Shown: positions 55,996 to 64,000 of the stretch, in pieces | How positions within the stretch are numbered: the first letter of the stretch is position 1 | Layout of the letters: every line of letters starts with the position of its first letter | Source of the DNA: Tilletiopsis washingtonensis | Taxonomy: Eukaryota; Basidiomycota; Exobasidiomycetes; Entylomatales | NCBI RefSeq assembly: GCF_003144115.1 | Contig: NW_020312015.1 | Span: forward strand, 494,718-558,717 | Length of the DNA: 64,000 bases | Reading direction: 5' to 3' | Notes under the pieces: model-generated | Database searches by the model: none | What the model saw: the letters and a program-made list of their open reading frames with translations, nothing else | What the model was told of the DNA's origin: nothing | Program-made: the position numbers and the translations under genes

Positions 55996-58900
55996 CTAGA
56001 CGGCCTCGACGCCGCCGCTGGAAGCCGCCGACGGGGCCGGCGGCGATGCGGCGTCTTGGTTGGTTGCGCTGGGCGGCTGGGCGGCTGGCGCGGCTGGGAC
56101 GGCGCTGCTTGCTTGCGCGGCCTGCGCCTCGAGCTTCCGGCGCTTCTTCTGCTCGTCGTGCGCGCGCTTGGCTGTCTCCCAGGAGACCGCGAGCGCCTCG
56201 ATCTCGTCGCGCCAACGAGCGCGCGCGCCAGGCAGCACATCGGTGCGCCACAGCGCATGGTCGCGCTCGCGCGAGGGAATGACGTCCTCGATGAAGCGCT
56301 GCGGCGCAGCGAAGAAGCACTCGAACGTGTGCAGAACGTAGACGCCACAGTCGCTGAGATTCGGCTGCTGGGGCATCGCGACATCCTGCAGGGCACAGCC
56401 GAGCGTCAGACAGACGGCAAGCACGCCGAGGCGCGATCCACTCACGATGTGCTCCGTCTTCAACAGCTCCTCCTTCTTGAGCTCACCGGGCGGCGTCTGG
56501 GCACGCAGCGACAGGTGCTGACGAGTAAGGTATCCGGCGAGATTCGTGCGCACCGCCTGGTGCTTGCCTCCGAGCGAATCGAAGATGCAGACGGTGGTGC
56601 TGTCCTTGAGCCAGCCGCGGTAGCGCTCAGTAACCTCCAGCGACTTCTGCGGCACCGGCTTCGGCTTGACGGGATCGCGCTGCTGCTGCTGCTTGCCGTA
56701 CTTCGCGCCCGAGGTGCTGCTCTGCGCCGTCGCGCGCTGCGCACCCGGCCGGCCTGCTGTGCTGGCAGACGGCCCGGTGCGCGAGGGAGGAGGAGGTGTG
56801 GGCGAAGGCGACGGCGTACGATTCTCGCCCGGCCTGATGAGCGTGGGGCCACCGCCCCGCAAAAGACCGCGGCCCTTGTTGCTGAGCATGAGGTCATCCC
56901 TCGCCGGCGCGTCTGAGTCTGCATCTCCGCGTCGCGCCTTCTTGCGTGGCGAGGCGGAAGGCGAGACGGCACCGCCGAGCGCAAGAGCTTCGCCTTGCTG
57001 CTGCGTGGTCGCACGTGTGGCGGGCAGGGGGATGGCTGCTGCTGGAGCGCGCGGGAAAGGCTCGCTCTCGTCGCCAGACTCAGGAAGCTCGATGACTCTG
57101 CTGGGCGCTCCGCCTGAAGCTTTCGAAGCAGAGCCTGAAGACTGTGCCCTGCTGCGCTTCTTGCGAGACTGGTCCTGTGCGGATGCGTCGATGCGCTGCT
57201 TGATCGGCGACGATGCAGCGTGCCTCACTTCGACTGCGCACATGCCCGGATCCGAGGCGTGCTCTTGCTGAGCACTGCTCGTCGCAGACGAGGACGATTC
57301 CTTAATGGAAGCTGGCACCATGGCGTCCTCGGGGATTGTCGCAGTCATGCCGTGTCGCCTGTTTGACTGCTCCACCGTGCTGAGAGCGGCGGGCGTGTCT
57401 GAGGGAGGCGGCGTGCCGAGCTCGGAGCTGTCGGGCGCGGACGAGCTGATGGACGCCAGGCCTGCGGACTCGTCAACAGACGTCGACACCGAGCCCTTCA
57501 TTGCCACGTCCGAGACGTCGGAGCAGGCCTGCGGCGTCAGCATGCCCATTGGCGCGGCGCTGTCGGATGCGGCATGGTCTGCGGCAGGCGAGGTGCCGCA
57601 GTCGAGCTCAATCGCTGGGATAGGCTGCTCAGCTGCCGGTGCGGCCATGTCCACGTCGTTGAGCGGACTGGCTCGGCCGCTGACGGGCGCCGGTGCGGGC
57701 GGTGAGGACGCGGCGGCCACGGCGTCCTCCATCTCATCGTCGCTGAGGACCACGCCCTTCACTACGCTGCGGCGAGTCTGGCGACGCTCGACTGGCGCCA
57801 CAGAGTCTGCAGTACGCTCTGCCTCCTCGATCGCGCGCTTCTCGAGCGCGTGTGGAGCGATGCAGAAGGACGGGTTGACGACGATCGCCAGGTACCAGTG
57901 CAGATGCTCGTTGATCGGCACGACGAGGTACTTCTTCTCGAACACGTTCGTCTTGGCCCACTTGCGCACCGATTCAAAGCCCGCTGCCTTGTCCTTGTTC
58001 TCGGTAAGGCGCTTGTAGAAGAACGACGAGAAGATGTGGATCTGCGCGGCGAGCGCGGGATTCTGCTGTCTGATCTTCTCGTGCAGCAGACTCAGCCCGA
58101 GCTCGATGATTGTGTCGTTCACTGCACGCGGGCGGCAACGGCGCGTCAGATGGGTGCAACAGGCGTCGCTAACGCTGGCGGCACTCACGGAACTCGTCAT
58201 CGCAGAGCTTCTCGATGTCCGTGTTGAACACGGCGACGCCGCGCACGCTCGGATCGTCCGGATAGCGCAGGCGCTGGACTTCCTGCTCAGGCAGAATCTT
58301 GCGGCGCCCTAGCTGCACTTCGTTGTCCGACGAGCACCTGGTGTCGGGCGCGCCTTTCGCTCCGCCGCTCGGACTTCGCTCCGCGCGCGACGCTCGCAGC
58401 TGGCCTTGCGGGCTGCGTTCGCGGCGCGAGATCGCCGGTGCTGCGGCGCTTTTGGTCGCCGAACGCGCCGGCGCCACCGCATTTGCACTACCGGCTGAGG
58501 GTCTGGGTTTCGGGCGTTCTGCACGCGAAGGCGGCTTCGCCTTTGTGCTGTCGGCGGCACCCGCTGAAGCATTGTCGAGATCTATGAGCGCTTTGACAGT
58601 GTCGTCAGGCAGCAGAATGATGTTGCCCAGGGCCTTTGGGCAAGGCGGATAGCGCTTCTCCTGTCCGAAGCGCTCGGCGACCGTGGGCCAGTTGTCCACA
58701 GTAGCGTCCTCTTCCCGGTCGAAGATGAAGGTGTGCTTAGTGTTCGACGAGTCTGCGGCGATGCGAGTGGTTCAGCTATGGCCGCGCGCCCCGAGCCGGC
58801 TTCTGAACGCACTCTCGTCCCATTCAAGGAAATGCTGGCGCAGCTCATGGTTGGCCTTGCTCGCATGATCGAGGTTGAGCATGAGAAATGGGGACGCGGG

Positions 58901-60502
58901 ACCGCCATACTGCGGCCAATGAGCATCAGCACGCGCGACTGCAGCGACGAAGCGGCATGCTCACCTCGATCGTAGCGAGATGGCCCGCCAGAATCGTAAT
59001 AACTGCCTTCTGGTCGTTCTGCGTGCGCCATTCAATCTCAAGACGGTCGGGACGGCATTGCAGGCGCGGGAGTTGATCACGAGTGACCTTCCCGACGTCG
59101 CCGACGAGCCAGCGCAGGATCGGCACTGTGAAGTGGCGCTTGTCCTTGATCGAGACGTTGGCCACTTTCGATGCGCTTGCTCCAGGCTTCGGACTCTGGA
59201 GCGTCCTTTGTGCCGGTACACCTAGCGCAGACGATGCGGCGGCCGTCTGCTTCTGACAGGGGCGGCAAGTCAGATCACGAGCTCAGTTCGTCGACGCGGC
59301 AACTTATGCGCGACATCCGGTCAAACTCACCGTCTTCGATTGTAGGCGAGCAGCGATGCCGGCAGGCCGCGGCGACACGGCGACCAGAAAATCTAATGGG
59401 TCGTCGTGACCGTCCGCGTCCTGCAGCGTGGGATTCACAGTCTTGGCCTTCGGCTTGACGGCCTCGATACTCGGCGCCGTGCTGATCTCGGACGCGAGGC
59501 GCGCCTGTGCCGATGCTGCTCCATCCGATGCACTCATCTCGCGGCGCGCGCCAGCTGTTGCCTGCGGCTTGCTGCTACTCGCAGAGGCGATGGGCGCAGC
59601 CTCGTGTTCATCGTCGGAGATCTCAATCGGCTCGGCGTTCGCTCGGCGGGTAGCAGCAGCGCTGCCCGAAGCATTGCGGTACTGAGGCTGATCCACGTGT
59701 GCGTTGCTTCGCCGATTCGCGGCAGAATCTGCAGGGCAGCGATGACTGTGAGTGCTCGGCACGAGAAGCGGTCTGCTGGCTGTGCTGGCCGCATGGCAGC
59801 GCCAGCGGAAGACACGTCCCGCCCAGCTGCTGAGCGGCCGCACACTGCGCGGAGCTCGCCATATCTCTCGACCTCAATGACTGACCGGAAGCGTGGTAGA
59901 ACGTGGTGGCCTTGACGGGCAGCGGAGCCTTGACGGCGGGCGGGTCCTTGATGAGCGGCGAGCCTTTTCCAGGCGGGCTCTTCGTCAACCACGGCATTCT
60001 GCTCAGAGACTGGGCGGATGACTCGGCAGCCTTCGCATCATCGAGCGTGTTCATGCCCGGCACGAAAGGCCCTTGAAGCGACTTGCGCGGCCGACGTTCT
60101 GTCTTCTTGCGGTCAGCGTCCTTGTGCGACGACTGCTTCGTCGTGAGACAGATGCGGACGTCCAGTGAGCTGGCTGTGCTGCCTAGGGGAAGAGAGAGCA
60201 GGACGTACCGCGCTGACGCTCCTTCTGCTCGTCTTTGACTGGTCTCCCTCGTCGTCTGAAGACGGTGGACGATCGCCAGGCTGCGGCACCCGGATCAGTC
60301 GGCCCTTGGAGCTGCAGTAGGTGCGCACGGCTTCAGACCCGAGACCAGCCTGCCGCCGGTGCGTCTGTCGAGGCAAGACTCACCCTGACGCCTTCGAGCT
60401 TACGCCGTGCAAGTTCTGCATGTCTTCGCGCTCGTCGGGGTTGATGAGCGAGAATGTCGGCTTCTGCTTGAACGAATTGTCCGCCGGTCTGCCGGCCGGC
60501 AT
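55996..60502 (-). CDS. ULP2: Ulp2/SENP6-7-type SUMO protease
   Basis: Nine exons (60384..60502, 60209..60311, 59886..60132, 59331..59728, 58965..59252, 58813..58909, 58189..58752, 56446..58121, 55996..56385) give about 1,293 residues. Ulp2 enzymes trim polySUMO chains in the nucleus. The C48 cysteine-protease core is split by a long disordered insert, as in Ulp2/SENP6-7. The catalytic His is in EHLHW (about 680), Asp in IFDSLGG (about 1120), and the Gln and Cys lie in QQPNLSDCGVYVLHTFECF (C about 1177). The N-terminal half has a SUMO-interaction-like EPIEISDDEHE and a conserved Ulp2 region near 330-450. The exon 3-4 junction is uncertain (GTCAGT donor and 157-nt intron assumed), so residue numbers beyond about 156 may shift. 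Head-to-head with CFT1. Confidence 0.88.
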
Positions 60503-61103
60503 CGTCGCAGAGGGGCGCGGCGGCAAGCCGCACCTCTCGCCGGCGGTCGCAAGGCACGGAGCGCGACGCCGTCTGTAGCCGAAGCAGTGCGGCGCGATGG
60601 GATGCGCACAGACGACGGAAGGCGAGCGAGACGGTCGAGAACGGGCGCTCGGCGGGCGGAGCGGCGGGCGAGAGACACGGCAGGAGATGAGGGTGCGGCG
60701 GCGCGCCAGCGCGCAGCTGTGAGGGCGCACGCGGCTCGCCGGTTTCCGATGCGCGAGCAGCAGCAGCGGTAAGCTCGGCGGGCGAGGCGCAGATTGGCGG
60801 CCTGCGTCTCGACGCGGAGAGCTGGGCGTGGTGGACGGAAGGGAGGGAGCAGTGGGCTGCGACGCCGAGCCAGATGGACATCTTGTGGTCGGTGCTGCTG
60901 CGCGGCGCAGCGCGGCGGCTCGACGCGAATATTCAGCAAGCTGCGGCGGCCGCGCTTGGGGCTCACAGCCGCGGGTTCTCTCTCCACTGCCGCTGCCTTG
61001 CGCTAGCATCGTGCGCGGCGCAGCCTCCCTTCTTCCAACACCACCCGCACGCCTGTCCCTCGCGTGCCTTCCTCTCCGTCTCGCCGGGCCTGCAGCAGGA
61101 GCG
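60503..61103. promoter_or_regulatory. Shared divergent promoter, ULP2 and CFT1
   Basis: 601 bases separate divergent start codons. The region is GC-rich with several overlapping shadow frames. No gene is supported between them. Confidence 0.6.
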
Positions 61104-64000
61104 ATGTCGGCGTACGGCCTCCATGCGCCGCACCTGGCGCCGAGCGGCTGCGCCTTCGCCGTCGCGCTGCGCCTGACGCCGCATGATGCCAGCCCGCACC
61201 GCGGCCGCCTCGCCGCTCACCTCGTCACGGCGCGCGACGACTGCGTCACGGTGTGGGAGGTGCGGCTGCTCGAGGAAGCGGTGCGTCGTGTCGGAACACC
61301 TCCAGTCTGCGCTGTGACTCGTGCGCCGCGCACTGACGGCCGCGCCTTGCAGACTCGCCTGTACTGCGTGCGCTCCCACCGCCTCTTCGGCAACGCGACC
61401 GGACTCGCGCGGGTGCAGCTGGAGGCCAAAGAGGGGCAGGATGAGCGAGAGCGTGTGCTGGTCTCGTTCAAAGATGCAAAGGTCAGTCTCTGCTCAGGGA
61501 CGGCCTCACATTCCCGGTCTCAGCTGCACAGTGGAGGTGGCTCAGACGCGCGACGAGCTCGGGGGGAGACGGCCAGGCCATGGCTCACAGGAAGCTCGCG
61601 CCGGCCCGCTGCGCTTCCAGCGCCAAAGCTGACCTTGCGACCTCCCAGATGTCGCTCTTGGAGTGGTCCGATGCTGCTGGAGATCTGCAGACCGTGTCAA
61701 TCCACACATACGAGCGAGCGCCCCAGCTGGTAAGTGCGCTCTCGAGCGACGCTTTGCTTTGCTCATTTGTGCGCCCTGCCAGTCCTCCGGTCTGCCGCCG
61801 AACTTCCGAGCTGTGCTGGCGGGGGATCCGGCCTCGCGCTGTGCCGCACTACTGCTGCCCGGCGATGCGATTGCCGTGCTGCCCTTCTTCCAAGACGAGG
61901 CGGAGCTCGAGATGATGGACGAGCTGTCGGGTGCGTCCGGACTGCACGCCGGGGATATGGGCCGTTCGCTGCCGTATGCCCCGTCCTTCGTCCTGCCTTT
62001 GCGCGATGTGGACGCGAGCATACGCAACGTGCGCGACGTCGTGTTCCTGCCTGACTTCCAGCGCCCGACGCTGGCGGTCCTGTTCTCCTCGGAGCAGACG
62101 TGGACCGGGTGAGTGGGACGAAATGCGCGCCGCAGTGCAGTGGCTGATGGACCTGTCTCCAGACGCCTGAACGAGCACCGCGATGTCTGCTCCGTGTACC
62201 TCATGACGCTGGACCTGACTATCTCGTCGACGCATCCGCTCATCTCGACGCGAAGCAGCCTGCCATACAACTGCCTCTACCTCACGGCGTGCCCCGCCTA
62301 CATCGGCGGCGGTGTGCTGGTGGCTACGCCCACAGCGCTGTTCCACGTCGATCAGGGCGGCAAGGTCGTCGGCCTGGCGCTCGGCGAGTGGCACGCCATG
62401 ACGTCGGACCTCTCGCTGCCGCTGCGGCCAGCAGAAGGCCGTGATGTCACTCGCGGCCCCCTCAATCTCAACGGCTCGCACATCGTCTTTCCGCCGGCGC
62501 AAGATCGTGCCACGTCGGCGCTGCTTTTTGCGCGCGACGGCGAGGTGTACGCGGTCGTCTTTGAGCTGGACGGCCGGTCGCTCTCCAAGCTCTCGCTCGA
62601 GCTACGCTCCACGACGGTGCCGCCTGCGCAGGCTCTTACACTGCCCGACAGCAGCCTGGTCTTTGTGGGCAGCATGGTCGGGCACTCCGAGCTTCTGCGC
62701 ATGGAAAGCCGGCTGAAGGTCAAGGGCGAGGGCGATGCGGACATCAAGCCGGATGCCGCTGCCCAGGCCATGGAGCTCGACATTGACGATGGTGAGCACG
62801 CTGACCGCACATGGTCTGCTCCAGCCGCTGACCAGGGGCGCCAGACCTCTACGGCGACTCCGGCGCGGGCGCGTCTGCGAACGGCCACAGCCTGGCAGCT
62901 GCAGAGACGGAGATGCATCTGTTGGCGTGCGCCCGGATGCCCGGCCTTGGTCCTGTTCTCGACGTGACGGCCGCTGTCATGCCCGGCGAGGACGCCGTCG
63001 AAGCGCGTGCGGCCCAGACCGCTGCGTGTACAGGCGCTGCGCCAACCGGCGGCCTGACCTTGTTCGAGGTGAGCTTGACGCGGGCCGACAAGGGTGCCTT
63101 GACTGATCCGTCCGTGCTGCAGCCGAAGCTGCTGCCCCGCAAGCGGCATCGCCTGGCCCTCGATGCTGCGAGCGGTATCTGGGTGCTTCCACAGCAGCGC
63201 CCCGACGCCCACTCTCTTGCTCTTGCCTCGAGCGACACGTCGACCACGCTTTTTAGCCTGTCCGCCGACGGGGACGTGTCGATTGTGGCAACGCTCGCCG
63301 AGCGGACCATCAACGCGACAGCACTCGCACCGCGCGGAGCGGAGACCGCAGCCTTCTTCGCGCGGGCTGTGCCTCAAGGCCTGGAGGTGCTCACCGCAAA
63401 CGGCGACGTGCTTCAGGCTGTGTCGGTGTCTGGCAAGGGCAAGGCGCCCAGCAGCGATGCCGGCGAGGACGCCGAGGTGTACCAGGCGCACCTGAACGAG
63501 ACACATGCCGCTATCGTCCGCAATGAGGGGCAGCTGCAGCTTCATGCGTACGACGAGGCTTCTGAGCGCTTCAGTCGTGTTGCTCTCCCTCAAGAGCTGC
63601 ACCGGGCGCGCTACTCATCTGCCAGCCTCTTTGAAGATCGCCACGGCTACTTCCGCTGGGCGAAGGCCTCGACGTCTGCTGCGCCAACGGCGCGTAGAGC
63701 TGACGCGGCGACGGCGTCGAAAGCCTCTCGCATGGACGAGCTGGACGAAGAGATCGACTACGGAGACGACGACATGCCCGCCGTGGCGACCGAGCCGGCT
63801 CTCGACCAACAAGACCCGCTGCGGAACGGCACCAATGGCCACGCGGCTGCACCTCGTGCTCACGCTGGCAGCTGGCTGGTCCTCGTGACTGCGGACGGTG
63901 TCGTCGAGGTGAGTCTGCATCGCCTCTGCGCCTGTGCCCCCTCCGACCCTGACCCAACGACCACACAGATTCGCGCTCTGACAGACCTCGCTTTGGCTTG
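61104..64000 (+). CDS. CFT1: CPSF160/Cft1 mRNA 3'-end processing factor, N-terminal part
   Basis: Seven exons are visible (61104..61280, 61353..61481, 61649..61729, 61783..62108, 62163..62791, 62845..63908, 63969..64000+), giving 802 residues and the start of a seventh exon before the window ends. CFT1/CPSF160 is the beta-propeller scaffold of the cleavage-polyadenylation complex. Matches include MSLLEWSDAAGDLQTVSIHTYE, PYNCLYLTACPAYIGGGVLVATP, HVDQGGKVVGLALGEWHAM and the later PKLLPRKRHR. The first donor is GTGCGT and the second is GTCAGT; both keep frame. Residues 700-800 include an acidic stretch typical of the loop between propellers. The gene is partial only because the window ends. Confidence 0.92.

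Noticed and set aside
62352-63602. Minus-strand 416-residue frame antisense to CFT1
   Set aside because: The plus-strand CFT1 exons match the family in detail; the antisense frame is a codon-bias shadow.
1-64000. Search for CRISPR arrays, LTR or virus-like elements, biosynthetic gene clusters and a toxin-antitoxin-like system
   Set aside because: No direct-repeat arrays, long terminal repeats, reverse transcriptase or integrase motifs, or clustered tailoring enzymes were seen; the genes are ordinary housekeeping and regulatory genes.

Overview
This is a 64 kb piece of nuclear DNA from a filamentous or yeast-like fungus, most likely a basidiomycete. It is GC-rich. Nearly every gene is cut by very short introns (about 45-70 nt) with GTGAGT, GTGCGT or occasional GTCAGT donors, CTGAC/CTCAC-like branch sites and YAG acceptors. 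The gene content is plainly eukaryotic: a cullin, RAD50, CPSF160/CFT1, a Miro GTPase, a SUMO protease, COX10 and Zn2Cys6 and CENP-B-type regulators. I could not fix the lineage; high-GC Ustilaginomycotina and Pucciniomycotina both fit. Seventeen genes are well supported, one small intronless gene is a candidate, and genes are cut off at both window edges.

Left third (1-25.4 kb). A partial Ser/Pro-rich protein (minus) lies at the left edge. It is followed by 3.8 kb without a gene, a polyQ CENP-B-type DNA-binding regulator, a secreted chitin/polysaccharide deacetylase, a DUF300/TMEM184 membrane protein with a disordered tail of about 1,180 residues, COX10 (minus), a candidate small gene (minus), a secreted RlpA-like double-psi beta-barrel protein, and the SCF scaffold cullin-1 in 15 exons.

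Middle (25.7-45.3 kb). A 9-exon Zn2Cys6 transcription factor (minus) is followed by 3.5 kb with no gene found, including a CT microsatellite that contains a 20-base N gap. Then come GEM1/Miro (minus), a UPF0390 small basic protein (plus), TAM41 (minus), a FAHD1-like hydrolase (plus), MAM3/CNNM (minus) and mitochondrial ribosomal protein uL3m (plus). Three head-to-head pairs share short intergenic promoters. Most of these genes act in or on mitochondria: GEM1 in transport and ER contact, TAM41 in cardiolipin precursor synthesis, uL3m in translation, COX10 in heme A synthesis, the FAHD1-like enzyme probably in the matrix, and MAM3 in metal homeostasis that affects mitochondrial form.

Right third (45.9-64 kb). 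A DUF3605 (Gig1-like) protein is convergent with RAD50, which I resolved into 30 exons. PHO88/SND3 follows, then a Ulp2/SENP6-7-type SUMO protease (minus) head-to-head with CFT1/CPSF160 (plus), which runs off the right edge.

Exon boundaries were read by eye from splice signals, reading-frame continuity and recalled family sequence, and every multi-exon model was checked for phase. I found no tRNA or rRNA gene, transposon, virus-like element, CRISPR array or secondary-metabolite cluster. I did not find a convincing novel multi-gene system. The most worthwhile leads are the unassigned small gene, the DUF300 tail protein, the cluster of mitochondrial genes, the FAHD1 intron with a CTG repeat, and two long gene-poor stretches beside regulators.
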